NCBI RefSeq assembly: GCF_014201195.1 | Contig: NZ_JACHDS010000001.1 | Location: forward strand, 4,650,001 to 4,714,000 | Length of the DNA: 64,000 nucleotides | From: Nocardiopsis mwathae | Lineage (GTDB): Bacteria; Actinomycetota; Actinomycetes; Streptosporangiales; Streptosporangiaceae | Direction: 5' to 3' | Part shown: in pieces, positions 24,153-33,933 of the stretch | Position numbering within the stretch: the first letter of the stretch is position 1 | Layout of the letters: the number at the start of each line of letters is the position of its first letter | Translations under genes and position numbers: made by a program | Notes under the pieces: generated by a model | Told to the model about the DNA's origin: nothing | Databases searched by the model: none | Seen by the model: only the letters and a program-made list of their open reading frames with translations

Positions 24153-25493
24153 CTAGGCGGCGGTGATGGAGTCGATCAGGTCGAACAGGCCCACCGCCCA
24201 GGCCACCGCGGCGCACAGGGCGATGACGACGACGATCTCCACCCCGTTGATGACGCGCCGCAGCGAGGCGCGGGGGACGTCCGCCAGACGGATCCAGCTC
24301 AGCACGGAGACCGCGACCCCGATGGCCAGGGCGATCGCCGGGATCCACGGGCCCAGGGCCGGCAGCGGCTTCATCGAGCCCATCAGCGTGATCCCCAGCC
24401 CGATCACGCCCCCCAGGCGCAGCGGCAGCACGTGGCTGATCCTGTCGAACAGCCGGGAGCGCAGGATCAGCAGCAGCGACAGCAGGGCGGCCAGCAGGAC
24501 GTCGGGCAGGCCGCGGCCCATGAAGACCAGGAGCGGGACGGCGGCCACCGCGCTGACGGCGAAGCCCAGCACCGCGCCCAGCAGCAGCCGGTCACTGGCG
24601 GTCAGGCTCTCCTCGAAGCGTTCGCCGTCGACCTGGCCGGAGTGGCGCACCTCGTAGTCCAGGCCCGACAGCCCGCCCATCGCCAACGCCATCCGGGGCA
24701 GCGCGCCCACACCGAGCACCAGCAGCACCGCCAGCGCGCGCACGCCCTGCGCACCGTCGATGAACATGCCGACGGCGCTGATGACCCCGCCCGACACGGT
24801 GACCACGGCGAGCGCCGCCAGGTAGGACAGGCCCAGCTCGTCGATCATCCAGCCGATCCCGGCGATGAGCAGCGCGCCCACGCTCCCGAAGGCCGCCAGC
24901 ACCAGGAACTGCGCGTTCGGGCTGACCACGTACACCGCGAGCATGCCGGTGGCCGCACCCCACGCGCACGCCGTCCCGAAGAGGACGTGGCCGACTCCGG
25001 CCATCTCCCGGCGGCTCGCGAACAGCACCAGTGCAAGTGTGTACAGCGCGCCGATCCCGGCGATCGCTAGGTTGCCGGGGGCAGGGCGGACGTAGGTCAT
25101 GATGCCCAGCACGACCAGCGGGCCGATGGCGGCCAGCAGCATCCCGAACGCGAACGTCGTGGAGGAGCGCCAGAACCGGGCGGTGTCGTCGATCTCGTCC
25201 TCGACGGCGCCGCGCACGTCGTCGATGTGGGCGGGGCGGCCGCGCGCGCTCACCCTGTCGAGCAACAGGACGTCGCCGTCGGCGATCCCCGCGCTCTCCA
25301 GGGACGCCTCGGGGTGGATCTCGTCGCCGTCGCCGGTGGTCAGCGTCCACCCGGCGGGCTCGGTGCCCTCGGTGTCGGGGGACACCACCCGGACCACCTG
25401 CGGGAGGAGGGTCGCCACCGGAACCGTCCCGGGAAGGGCGAGGTCGGCCCAGCGCTGCGGCCCCGTGACCGTCACCCGGCAGTATCCGCTCAC
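24153..25493 (-). CDS. eccD: Type VII secretion integral membrane protein EccD
   Basis: The 446-residue protein has the EccD layout: an N-terminal ubiquitin-like domain ('YCRVTVTGPQRWADLALPG', 'GIADGDVLLLDR', about 1-85) followed by eleven or so transmembrane helices from residue 110 on. EccD forms the membrane channel core of ESX/T7SS complexes with EccB, EccC and EccE. Here it is divergent from eccC across a 150-base gap. No eccB, eccE or mycosin gene is visible beside it. Confidence 0.9.
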   Translation of the reverse strand: MSGYCRVTVTGPQRWADLALPGTVPVATLLPQVVRVVSPDTEGTEPAGWTLTTGDGDEIHPEASLESAGIADGDVLLLDRVSARGRPAHIDDVRGAVEDEIDDTARFWRSSTTFAFGMLLAAIGPLVVLGIMTYVRPAPGNLAIAGIGALYTLALVLFASRREMAGVGHVLFGTACAWGAATGMLAVYVVSPNAQFLVLAAFGSVGALLIAGIGWMIDELGLSYLAALAVVTVSGGVISAVGMFIDGAQGVRALAVLLVLGVGALPRMALAMGGLSGLDYEVRHSGQVDGERFEESLTASDRLLLGAVLGFAVSAVAAVPLLVFMGRGLPDVLLAALLSLLLILRSRLFDRISHVLPLRLGGVIGLGITLMGSMKPLPALGPWIPAIALAIGVAVSVLSWIRLADVPRASLRRVINGVEIVVVIALCAAVAWAVGLFDLIDSITAA

Positions 25494-25644
25494 GTCCGTG
25501 TTTTCCCTCGTGATCGTGGTGGTTCGCGTGCTTTCGCGGGGGTGCCCGCCCCCAGCGCCCGATTAGGCGATTCCATCCGGTTGCGGGATCATTACCGTAG
25601 CAACCTCACACTCCTCTTTCCTCAGGTGCACCGGAGAGATCGCC

Positions 25645-28600
25645 TTGGCGACCACGCTTGTCCACCGCCCCGCACGCCACTCCGTCCCCGCCCCCGGTTC
25701 CGATCCCCTCGTCATCGCGGCGCCGCCGCAGCTGCCGGACAACCCCCCGGCCACCAGCTCCATGGCGATGATGATCATGCCGGTGATCAGCGGGTCGGGG
25801 TCGCTGCTGATGGCGATCACGATGGGCAACCGCCCGCTGTACGCGGCCGCCGCGATGCTCGTCATGCTGGCCAGCGTCGCCGTGGGCGTCACCATGTTCC
25901 TCGCCCAGTACAACGGGCCGCGCAAGCGGATCCGCGAGCAGCGCGAACGCTACCTCGACTACCTCGACCAGCTACGCGAGACCGTGCGGGACGTGGCCGC
26001 GACCCAGCGCAAGGGCAGCGCGTTCCGGCACCCGGCCCCGCACCTGCTGACCGAACCGGCGCGGCTGCCGGCCCGCCGGTGGGAGCGGCGCGCCTCCGAC
26101 CCCGACTTCCTGCACCTGCGCGCGGGCACCGGCACCCGGCCGCTGGCCCGGCCGCTGAGCCTCAAGGTGGACGCCTCCAACCCTCTGGTCGTCTACGACC
26201 CGGTGTGCCAGGGACTCGCCGACCAACTCGTCGAGCTCTACGCCCAGGTTCCCGAGGAGCCGCTGGTGGTGCCGCTGCGCGAGCTCGGCGTCGTCTCGGT
26301 CATCGGCGACCGGGCGGCGGGCCGCGCCCTGGCCCGCTCGCTCATCGCCCAGCTCGCCACCTTCTCCGCGCCCGAGGACGTCCGGGTGGGGGTCGTGCGG
26401 CACTCCCGCCTCCTGCCCGAGTGGGACTGGCTGAAATGGCTGCCGCACAACGCCCACGACGAGATCACCGACGGTCCGCTTCCGGCGCGCCTGGTCGCCG
26501 GCAACACCGTGGAGATGGCGGAGCTGCTGGCGACCGAGATCGAGCAGCGCACCATCGACATGCAGCGCCGCCGCGGGCGCCCGCCCGGCCCGGGAACACA
26601 GCGACTGGTGCTCGTCGTCGACGGCGAGTTCCAGGCGACCCTGTCGGGGCTGTCCGCCGAACCGCCCGTCACCTCCCTGGCCGACCTGGGCATCCACCTG
26701 ATCATGCTGCTGGGTGAGCGCCGCGAGGAACCCGAGCACGTCGACATGCGGCTGTACGTGGACGCCGACGGCGAGCTCAGCGAGGACACCGGGGACGGCG
26801 CCCCGTCCGGCGCGGCCCAGGGGACGGCCGGGGAGTCCGACTGCCCGCGCACCCCCCTCAAGGGGACGGCCGACCGGGCGAGCGTCGCACTGCTGACCTC
26901 GCTGTCGCGCATCCTGTCACCGATGCGGCTGGCCGCGACCGACGGCGCCGACGTCCTGCACACCACCGTCGACCTGCCGGAGATCCTCGGTGTTCCCGAC
27001 GTGGCGCAGCTCGACGCGCGGCACACCTGGCGGCCCCGCAGCACCAACGACTACCTGCGGGTCCCCATCGGCGTCGGCCCCTCGGGGAACCTGGTGCTGC
27101 TGGACCTCAAGGAGTCGGCGTTCGGCGGCATGGGCCCGCACGGCCTCGTCGTGGGCGCCACCGGGTCGGGCAAGTCGGAGATGCTGCGGACCATGGTGGC
27201 CTCCCTGGTCATCAACCACTCCCCCGACCACCTCGCGCTGCTCCTGGTCGACTTCAAGGGCGGTGCGACGTTCGCCGACACCGACCGCCTCCCGCACAGC
27301 GCCGGGCTCATCACCAACCTCGCCGACGACGACACCCTGGTCGCCCGCTTCCGCGAGGCCATGTACGGCGAGCTCACCCGCCGCCAGCAGCTCCTCAAGG
27401 ACGCCGGCAACCTACCCAACCTGCACGCCTACGAGGCGCTGCGCGAGCAGCGGCCCGACCTGGACCCGCTGCCGCACCTGCTGGTCATCATCGACGAGTT
27501 CTCCGAGCTGCTCACCGCCCACCCCGACTTCGCCGAGCTGTTCGTGGCGATCGGGCGCATCGGCCGGTCCATCGGCGTGCACCTGCTGCTGGCCACCCAG
27601 CGCCTGGAGTCCGGCAAGATCAAGGGGCTGGAGTCGCACCTGTCCTACCGCATCGGCCTGCGCACCTTCTCCGAGGCCGAGAGCCGCGAGGCCATCGGCG
27701 TGGGCGACGCCTATCACCTGCCCCCCGAACCCGGCTCGGGCTACCTCAAGGTCGACACCTCCGTCTTCGAGCGCTTCAAGGCCGCCATGGTGTCGGGGCC
27801 CTACATCCCGCCCGCGGAGGCCACCAGCGACGACGACCCGGTGCTGCCGGTGATCTCCTACAACGCGGTCGGGTCGCTGCTGGGCCTGTCCGACCTCGTG
27901 GGCGGCGACGGGGAGGAGGAGTCGGGCGGCTCCGGCTCCTCGACCCGCAGCGTGCTGCAGGTGGCGGTGGACCGGCTGGTGGCGGCCGGGGCCGAGCCGG
28001 TGCGGCCGGTGTGGCTGCCGCCGCTGCCCGCGGCGCTCACCCTGGACGCCCTGTTCGAGCGGGTGGAGAACGAGGAGGCGGCCGCAGGCGGCGACGCGGA
28101 CACCGCGAGGCGGGGCGGCGCCCGGCAGGGCGCCCCCGCCGAACCGGACCCCGCCGAGATGTGCGCCTACATCGGCCTCACCGACATCCCGCGCGAGCAG
28201 CGCCAAGAGCCGACGGGGCTCGACTTCACCGGCGCCGACAGCAACATCGTCGTGCTCGGCGGCCCGCAGACGGGCAAGTCGACGCTGCTGCGCACCATGA
28301 TCGCGAGCCTGGCCTGGCGGTACCCGCCCGGCCGGGTGGCGATCTACGCGGTCGACTTCGGCGGCGGCGGGCTGGCCGCCCTGGAGGGCCTGCCGCACGT
28401 GGCGGGCGTGGCCGGGCGGTCCGACCCCGAGCGGGTGCAGCGCATCCTCTCCGACGTGTCCAACCAGCTCGACCAGCGCGAGCAGGTGTTCCGGAGTGTG
28501 GGCCTGGACTCCCCGGCGGGGCTGCGCCGGGCGCGCGCCCAGGGGAAGGTACCCCGCGGTATCGCCGGCGACGTGTTCCTGATGATCGACGGCTGGTCGT

Positions 28601-29718
28601 CGGTGCGGGAGAACTTCGAGGACGCCGACGACGTGCTGCTCGACATCGTCACCCGCGGCCCGTCCCTGGGCGTGCACACGATCCTCACCGGCGCGGCGAG
28701 CTCGCAGATCCGCAGCAAGCTCGCGGCGTTCTTCGGCGGCCGCATCGAGCTGCGGCTGACCGACCCCTTCGATTCGGGCATCGGCCGCAAGATCGCCGAG
28801 GAGATCCCCAAGGACGTCCCCGGTCGGGCGCTGCTGTCCGACGAGAACATGGCGCACATCGCGCTGCCGCGGGTGGACGGCGTCGCCGACGACACCGACC
28901 TCGGCGAGGGCGTGCGCGACCTGGTCGCCCGGGTCGGCGAGCGGTGGACCGAGCGGGCGGTCCAGCAGGTCCGCACGCTGCCGGACCGCGTCGAGCTGGA
29001 CGAGCTGACCGGCATGCACGACGGCCCGGAGCTCATCCTCGGCATGGCGGAGCGGACGCTGGAGCCGGCGCTGCTGTCGCTGGCGGAGGAGCCGCACCTG
29101 ATGGTGTTCGGCGACCCGCAGACGGGCAAGAGCACGCTGCTGCGCGGCCTGCTGCGGCAGCTCACCCGGCGCCCGCCGGAGGAGGTCGGCATCGTGCTGG
29201 TCGACTTCAAGCGCGCCCACCTCGACGTGGTCGGCGAGGAGCACATGCTCGCCTACTGCACCGAGCCGCAGTTCACCCAGCAGATCGCCACCCAGCTGGC
29301 CGGGTCGGTCAAGGAGCGCCTGCCCGGCCCCGACATCACCCCGCAGCAGCTGCGGGAGCGCAGCTGGTGGAAGGGGCTGGAGCTGTTCGTGGTCGTCGAC
29401 GACCTCGACCTGATCAGCAACCGGCAGGGCAATCCGCTGGCGCCGCTGGCCCAGTACATCCCGCAGGGCGCCGACCTCGGCCTGCACCTGATCGTGGCCC
29501 GCCGCACGGGCGGCGCCGGCCGCGCGCTCTTCGAGCCGATCCCCCAGGCGCTGACCGACGCGGCCACCACGGGCGTCCTGTTCTCCGGCGACCGTATGGA
29601 GGGCCGCCTGGCCAACGGCGTCGCCTCCCGCCCGCTACCGCAGGGCCGCGCCCTCCTGGCCCGCCGCGGCCAGCGCCCCGAACAGCTCCAGGCCCCGTGG
29701 AGCGACCCGCCGGAGTAG
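25645..29718 (+). CDS. eccC: Type VII secretion FtsK/SpoIIIE-type ATPase EccC
   Basis: The 1357-residue protein carries an N-terminal membrane hairpin (about residues 45-85), a cytoplasmic DUF domain, then three ATPase domains. Walker A motifs are 'GATGSGKSEM' near 503, 'GGPQTGKSTLL' near 872 and 'GDPQTGKSTLL' near 1156. Matching Walker B strands are 'LLVIIDEFSELL', 'VFLMIDGWSSV' and 'LFVVVDDLDLIS'. EccCa and EccCb are fused in one chain, as in most actinomycete systems. It recognises WXG100-type substrates and powers export; candidate substrates are encoded at 54.9-58 kb. All three P-loops look intact. Confidence 0.97.
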   Translation: MATTLVHRPARHSVPAPGSDPLVIAAPPQLPDNPPATSSMAMMIMPVISGSGSLLMAITMGNRPLYAAAAMLVMLASVAVGVTMFLAQYNGPRKRIREQRERYLDYLDQLRETVRDVAATQRKGSAFRHPAPHLLTEPARLPARRWERRASDPDFLHLRAGTGTRPLARPLSLKVDASNPLVVYDPVCQGLADQLVELYAQVPEEPLVVPLRELGVVSVIGDRAAGRALARSLIAQLATFSAPEDVRVGVVRHSRLLPEWDWLKWLPHNAHDEITDGPLPARLVAGNTVEMAELLATEIEQRTIDMQRRRGRPPGPGTQRLVLVVDGEFQATLSGLSAEPPVTSLADLGIHLIMLLGERREEPEHVDMRLYVDADGELSEDTGDGAPSGAAQGTAGESDCPRTPLKGTADRASVALLTSLSRILSPMRLAATDGADVLHTTVDLPEILGVPDVAQLDARHTWRPRSTNDYLRVPIGVGPSGNLVLLDLKESAFGGMGPHGLVVGATGSGKSEMLRTMVASLVINHSPDHLALLLVDFKGGATFADTDRLPHSAGLITNLADDDTLVARFREAMYGELTRRQQLLKDAGNLPNLHAYEALREQRPDLDPLPHLLVIIDEFSELLTAHPDFAELFVAIGRIGRSIGVHLLLATQRLESGKIKGLESHLSYRIGLRTFSEAESREAIGVGDAYHLPPEPGSGYLKVDTSVFERFKAAMVSGPYIPPAEATSDDDPVLPVISYNAVGSLLGLSDLVGGDGEEESGGSGSSTRSVLQVAVDRLVAAGAEPVRPVWLPPLPAALTLDALFERVENEEAAAGGDADTARRGGARQGAPAEPDPAEMCAYIGLTDIPREQRQEPTGLDFTGADSNIVVLGGPQTGKSTLLRTMIASLAWRYPPGRVAIYAVDFGGGGLAALEGLPHVAGVAGRSDPERVQRILSDVSNQLDQREQVFRSVGLDSPAGLRRARAQGKVPRGIAGDVFLMIDGWSSVRENFEDADDVLLDIVTRGPSLGVHTILTGAASSQIRSKLAAFFGGRIELRLTDPFDSGIGRKIAEEIPKDVPGRALLSDENMAHIALPRVDGVADDTDLGEGVRDLVARVGERWTERAVQQVRTLPDRVELDELTGMHDGPELILGMAERTLEPALLSLAEEPHLMVFGDPQTGKSTLLRGLLRQLTRRPPEEVGIVLVDFKRAHLDVVGEEHMLAYCTEPQFTQQIATQLAGSVKERLPGPDITPQQLRERSWWKGLELFVVVDDLDLISNRQGNPLAPLAQYIPQGADLGLHLIVARRTGGAGRALFEPIPQALTDAATTGVLFSGDRMEGRLANGVASRPLPQGRALLARRGQRPEQLQAPWSDPPE

Positions 29719-29740
29719 GGCGCGTCGCGTCGGTCCGTGC

Positions 29741-29770
29741 ACCGGTGTCGTCCGAACGGACGACACCGGT
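29741..29770 (+). terminator. Hairpin terminator after eccC
   Basis: ACCGGTGTCGTCCG / CGGACGACACCGGT form a perfect 14-bp palindrome with a two-base AA centre, 20 bases after the eccC stop and before the ABC transporter genes. No T-run. Confidence 0.6.
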
Positions 29771-29821
29771 CGCCCCGTTCGGCGGAACCCCCGAACGCCG
29801 CCGCACGCGACCGTTGAAGGC

Positions 29822-30724
29822 ATGACAGAACACGCAGTCACCGTCCGCGGGCTCCGGAAGTCGTACGCGGGCACGGTCGCGGTCGGCGGGCTCGACCTGG
29901 ACATCGAGCGGGGCGAGGTCTTCGCGCTGCTCGGGCCCAACGGGGCGGGGAAGAGCACGGCCGTGGAGATCCTGGCGGGGTTCCGGACGCGCGACGCCGG
30001 AGAGGTCGGCGTCCTGGGCGAGGACCCGCAGCGCGCCGGGCGGGGCTGGCGCGCCCGGGTCGGGATCGTCTGGCAGAAGGACGTGGAGTCCACGCCCCTC
30101 AGCGCCCGGGCCACCCTCCGGCACTTCGCGCACTACTACCCCGACCCGCGCGACCCCGAGGAGGTCCTCGCCATGGTCGGGCTGCGGGAGAAGGCGGACA
30201 CGCCCGTCCCCGTCCTGTCCGGCGGGCAGCGCCGCAGGCTGGACGTCGCGCTCGGCATCGTCGGCCGCCCCGAGCTCCTTTTCCTCGACGAGCCGACGAC
30301 CGGGTTCGACCCCGCCGCGCGGCGAACGTTCTGGGGGCTGATCCGGTCCCTGGCCGACGACGGCACCACCATCCTGCTCACCACCCACTACCTGGACGAG
30401 GCCGAGGCGCTGGCGGACCGCGCCGCCGTCATCGCCGACGGCCGCATCGTGGCCGAGGGCGACACCGCGACCCTGGGCGGCCGGGCCACCGGCAGGTCGG
30501 CGGTCCGCTGGCGGGAGGACGGGCACCACCGGGAGGTGGAGACCGACGAGCCCACGCGCGTCGTCGGCGAGCTTGCCGACCGCTTCGGCGGCGAGGTGCC
30601 CGACCTGAACGTGCGGCGGCGGACGCTTGAGGACGTCTACCTGGAGCTGACCCGGGCCGGTTCCGCGGACGGCGCGCCGGCGGCGAGCACCGTGGCGGCG
30701 TCGCGCGAGGAGGTGTCCGCATGA
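29822..30724 (+). CDS. ABC-2-type transporter ATP-binding protein
   Basis: A 300-residue ABC ATPase: Walker A 'GPNGAGKST' near residue 38, signature 'LSGGQRRRLDVALG' near 132, Walker B 'LLFLDEPTTGF' near 153, switch His in 'TTHYLDEAEAL'. The DrrA/CcmA-like C-terminal extension is present. These couple to an ABC-2 permease to export drugs or lipids. The stop overlaps the permease ATG (ATGA at 30721). The two-component genes downstream probably control it. Confidence 0.93.
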   Translation: MTEHAVTVRGLRKSYAGTVAVGGLDLDIERGEVFALLGPNGAGKSTAVEILAGFRTRDAGEVGVLGEDPQRAGRGWRARVGIVWQKDVESTPLSARATLRHFAHYYPDPRDPEEVLAMVGLREKADTPVPVLSGGQRRRLDVALGIVGRPELLFLDEPTTGFDPAARRTFWGLIRSLADDGTTILLTTHYLDEAEALADRAAVIADGRIVAEGDTATLGGRATGRSAVRWREDGHHREVETDEPTRVVGELADRFGGEVPDLNVRRRTLEDVYLELTRAGSADGAPAASTVAASREEVSA

Positions 30725-31566
30725 CCACGCCCACGATCACCGCTGCCGAAGGGCCGCGTCCGGGTCGGCGGGTTCCCGGTGCCTGGACCGTCGGCCTGCA
30801 CCGGGGCGTGCTCGAAATCCGGTGGTTCTTCCGCGAGTGGGAGCAGGTGCTGTTCACCTTCCTGATGCCCGCGTTTCTGCTGGTCCTCTTCTCCCTGATC
30901 TTCGACGGGTTCGCCGACGCCGACGTCGACCGGGCGCAGTGGTACGTGGCGACCATCATGGCGATGGCCCTGATGTCGGTGAGCTTCCAGAGCCTGGGCA
31001 TCGCGATCGCGATCGAACGCGACAACGGGGTGCTGCGGCGGCTGCGCGGCACACCGATGCCGAAGGCCGCCTACTTCCTGGGCAAGCTGTGGCTGGTCCT
31101 GGCCACGGCCCTGGTCCAGGTCGCGGTCCTGCTGGGCATGGGGGTGGCCTCCTACGGACTGGAGCTGCCCGCGTCGGCGGCAGAGTGGTGGACGCTGCTG
31201 TGGGTCGCGGTGCTGGGCCTGACCGCCTGCGGGCTCCTCGGCATCGCGGTCAGCAGTGTCCCGCGGTCGGGCCGCGCGGCGCAGGCCGTGGTGGTCTTCC
31301 CGTTCCTGGGGCTGCAGTTCGTGTCCGGGGTGTACCTGCCGCCGTCGATGCTGCCGGATTCGGTCAACATCCTCGCCGCGGTTTTCCCGCTGAAGTGGAT
31401 GGCCGAGGGGCTGCGCGGCGTGTTCCTCCCCGAGGAGGCCGCCGCCCTGGAGTACGCGGGGGTCTGGGCCTACGACCAGATCGCGCTCGTCCTCCTCATA
31501 TGGTGCGTGGCGGGGTTCGTGCTGTGCCTGACCACCTTCCGGTGGAAGGGAAAGAACGACGGCTGA
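30721..31566 (+). CDS. ABC-2-type transporter permease
   Basis: The 281-residue permease has six hydrophobic helices and the ABC-2 pattern 'LRRLRGTPMPKAAYFLGKLW' after helix two and 'FPFLGLQFVSGVYLPPSMLP' near helix five. It is translationally coupled to the ATPase and presumably forms a 2+2 exporter. The substrate is unknown. Linked to a NarL-type two-component pair, which is a common arrangement for LnrLMN/DrrAB-like resistance pumps. Confidence 0.92.
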   Translation: MTTPTITAAEGPRPGRRVPGAWTVGLHRGVLEIRWFFREWEQVLFTFLMPAFLLVLFSLIFDGFADADVDRAQWYVATIMAMALMSVSFQSLGIAIAIERDNGVLRRLRGTPMPKAAYFLGKLWLVLATALVQVAVLLGMGVASYGLELPASAAEWWTLLWVAVLGLTACGLLGIAVSSVPRSGRAAQAVVVFPFLGLQFVSGVYLPPSMLPDSVNILAAVFPLKWMAEGLRGVFLPEEAAALEYAGVWAYDQIALVLLIWCVAGFVLCLTTFRWKGKNDG

Positions 31567-31624
31567 CGGCGGGTCGGCGTACGACATACGGCAGGGTGGA
31601 CGAGCGGGAGGAGTGGGGCGAAGA

Positions 31625-32872
31625 ATGTGGCCGCGCCGAGACAGTGCCGTTGACGGCCAGGCGGAGGCAGGGTCGTCCACACCCCCGGAACCCGGCCACC
31701 ACCGGGAGTTCCGGGGCTGGGACGCGTGCTTCACACTCGTCTATGCGGGGGCCGCCGTCCTCGGCGTGGCCGTACCGTCCGCGGGCCCGGTCTGGATGGG
31801 TCCGGTCCTGGTGGGGCTGCTCGCCCTCTGCTACGCGGTGCTCATCCGGCCCGTGGTGCTGCGCGACGACCCGACACAGGCACTCTCGCCCCGCACGGCC
31901 GCGGCGATCGTCCTGGCGGCCGCGGTGTTCCTCCCCCTGACCGGGCAGTCGCTGGTGTACTACGTCCTGCTGCTGGCGGTCATCCCGCAGTGCTTCATGC
32001 TGCTGGCGCCCGGCTGGGCGGTCGGCTGCCTGCTGGTGTTCTTCGTCGGGCTGCCGTCGGTGGTGTGGTGGCCGATCCAGGGCGAGCCGCCACTGAGCAT
32101 CCTCATCGCCGGGACCCTGATGGTCGCCTCGTCGCTGACCCTCGGGGTGTGGATCCACCAGGTGCTGGCGCGCAGCGAGGAGCGCGCCCAGCTGCTCCGG
32201 GAGCTGCACGAGAGCCAGCGCGAGATCGCCCGGCTTTCGGCGGAGCGCGGGGCCCTGGCCGAGCGGACGCGAATGGCGCGGGAAATCCACGACACCCTCG
32301 CACAGGGGTTCACCAGCATCATCACGCTGACCGAGGCCGTCCGCTGTGAACTGGACACCGACCCGGAACGGGCGCGGCGCCACGTCGACCTGGTCGCGCG
32401 GACGGCGCGGGAGAACCTCGCCGAGGCCCGCGCCCTGGTCGCAGGCCACGCACCACTGGCGGCGGGCAGCGGGTCCTTGAAGCAGGCGCTGGAGCGCATC
32501 ACGGCGCGCCTCGCCGAGGAGCTCGACATCGACGTCACCTGCGCGGTGACGGGTGAGCCGACAGCGTTCGACGCACCCCTCCAGGTCGACCTGCTGCGCG
32601 CCGCGCAGGAGTCCCTCGCCAACATCCGCAGGCACGCCGAGGCGTCCCGAGCCGAGGTCGTCCTCCGCTACGGCACCGACCGCGTCGAACTCGTCGTGCG
32701 CGACAACGGGCGCGGGTTCCGCCCCGAGGACATCGGAGCCGGCCACGGCGTGCCCGGGATGCGGCGGCGTGCCGAGGAGGCGGGCGGAACGTGCACCATC
32801 GACAGCAGGCCCGGCCACGGGACCGAGTTCCGAATGGAGATCCCCCTGATGAGAACCGGAGCCGCGCCGTGA
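31625..32872 (+). CDS. NarL-type sensor histidine kinase
   Basis: The start at ATG 31625 gives 415 residues; GTG 31613 is an alternative. Five or six N-terminal helices (about 35-170) form the sensor, then a short coiled coil leads to the HisKA_3 box 'RMAREIHDTLAQGFTSIITL' (phospho-His near 222). The HATPase domain has 'QESLANIRRHAEA' and 'DNGRGF'. It lacks a large extracellular loop, as in intramembrane-sensing kinases linked to ABC transporters. It overlaps the regulator gene by four bases (GTGA). Confidence 0.93.
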   Translation: MWPRRDSAVDGQAEAGSSTPPEPGHHREFRGWDACFTLVYAGAAVLGVAVPSAGPVWMGPVLVGLLALCYAVLIRPVVLRDDPTQALSPRTAAAIVLAAAVFLPLTGQSLVYYVLLLAVIPQCFMLLAPGWAVGCLLVFFVGLPSVVWWPIQGEPPLSILIAGTLMVASSLTLGVWIHQVLARSEERAQLLRELHESQREIARLSAERGALAERTRMAREIHDTLAQGFTSIITLTEAVRCELDTDPERARRHVDLVARTARENLAEARALVAGHAPLAAGSGSLKQALERITARLAEELDIDVTCAVTGEPTAFDAPLQVDLLRAAQESLANIRRHAEASRAEVVLRYGTDRVELVVRDNGRGFRPEDIGAGHGVPGMRRRAEEAGGTCTIDSRPGHGTEFRMEIPLMRTGAAP

Positions 32873-33501
32873 CCCGGATCCTGATCGTCGACGACCACCC
32901 CGTCGTCCGGGAGGGGCTGCACGGGATGCTCGCCGCAGAGGACGGCTTCGAGACCGTCGGCGAGGCGGCGTCCGGCGGCGAGGCACTGGCGCTGGCCGCC
33001 GTCCACCGGCCGGACGTCGTCCTCATGGACCTGCGCATGCCCGGCGGTGACGGTGTCGAGGCGACGGCACGCCTCCTGGAGCGGCACCCGCGGTGCCGCG
33101 TGCTGATCCTGACGACCTACGACACCGACACCGACATCCTCCGCGCGGTGGAAGCCGGCGCCGCGGGATACCTGCTCAAGGACGCCCCGCGCACCGAACT
33201 GACCGCCGCCATCCGCTCGGCGGCCCGCGGCGAGACGGTCCTGCCCCCGCGCGTAGCCACCCGCCTCGTCAACGGCCTCCGCGAACAGCGCGAGGCCCCC
33301 AAACTGTCAGCCCGCGAGGTCGACGTCCTCCGCCTGGCAGCAGCGGGCCGCACCAACACCGAGATCGGCCGCGAACTCCACATCAGCGCGACCACCGTCA
33401 AGACCCACCTGGTCCGCACCTTCCAAAAACTCAACGTCTCCGACCGCACCGCCGCCGTCACCGAGGCCATGAGGCACGGTTTCCTCCCCCCGCCGAGATG
33501 A
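32869..33501 (+). CDS. LuxR/NarL-type response regulator
   Basis: GTG 32869 overlaps the kinase stop and gives 210 residues. The receiver domain has 'RILIVDDHPVVREGL' and phospho-acceptor Asp in 'VVLMDLRMPGGDG' (about residue 53), with conserved Lys in 'YLLKDAPR'. The LuxR HTH is 'LSAREVDVLRLAAAGRTNTE' with 'ATTVKTHLVRTFQKL'. Forms a two-component system with the preceding kinase, probably controlling the ABC exporter two genes upstream. Confidence 0.95.
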   Translation: MTRILIVDDHPVVREGLHGMLAAEDGFETVGEAASGGEALALAAVHRPDVVLMDLRMPGGDGVEATARLLERHPRCRVLILTTYDTDTDILRAVEAGAAGYLLKDAPRTELTAAIRSAARGETVLPPRVATRLVNGLREQREAPKLSAREVDVLRLAAAGRTNTEIGRELHISATTVKTHLVRTFQKLNVSDRTAAVTEAMRHGFLPPPR

Positions 33502-33933
33502 CCTGCCCGCGGTGTGAACGCCTCACGGTCGTCGCCGCCACCCCGAAGAGGAGCGCGCAGGCGCCGATCGTCTGGAGGCCACCCTTCGAGTAGCCAGGTC
33601 CCGCGCCCCTTCTCTACCGACCCCGTGGGGCGTGCGGGACCCCGTCTGTGTTCTTCCCGGCGGTGAAGTCCTGGAATGACCTGATGTGGCCACTGAGGGC
33701 AGGCCGAGCGGTCAAAGTGCGGAGGGGCAGTTGGTGGCGGGGATGGGAGGGGGCTGCGCGTCGGGTGGGGTTCCCCGCGAGTTAGTGGGTTGTCACGGAG
33801 CACGGTCATACTGGTCTGGGGCGTTTGTTGGGTATCGGGCGCTGTCGGCAGGAAACGCCGCCGATGTGCCCGTCTCCCTCGTGGGGCGTCGAGGGTCGGA
33901 ACCGTCCCGTTCTTCGTTCGGAAAGGCGGATGT
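33502..33933 (+). other. Intergenic region with hairpin (probable terminator)
   Basis: No gene is apparent between the response regulator and the lipoprotein. At 33597-33641 GGTCCCGCGCCCC pairs with GGGGCGTGCGGGACC (two-base bulge, 17-base loop), about 95 bases after the regulator stop, a plausible terminator of the ABC/two-component operon. The lipoprotein promoter should lie in the remainder; I cannot place its boxes. Confidence 0.45.

Noticed and set aside
27412-29487. 691-residue frame antisense to eccC
   Set aside because: The plus strand carries three intact ATPase domains; the antisense text is His/Gln/Val-rich shadow without motifs.
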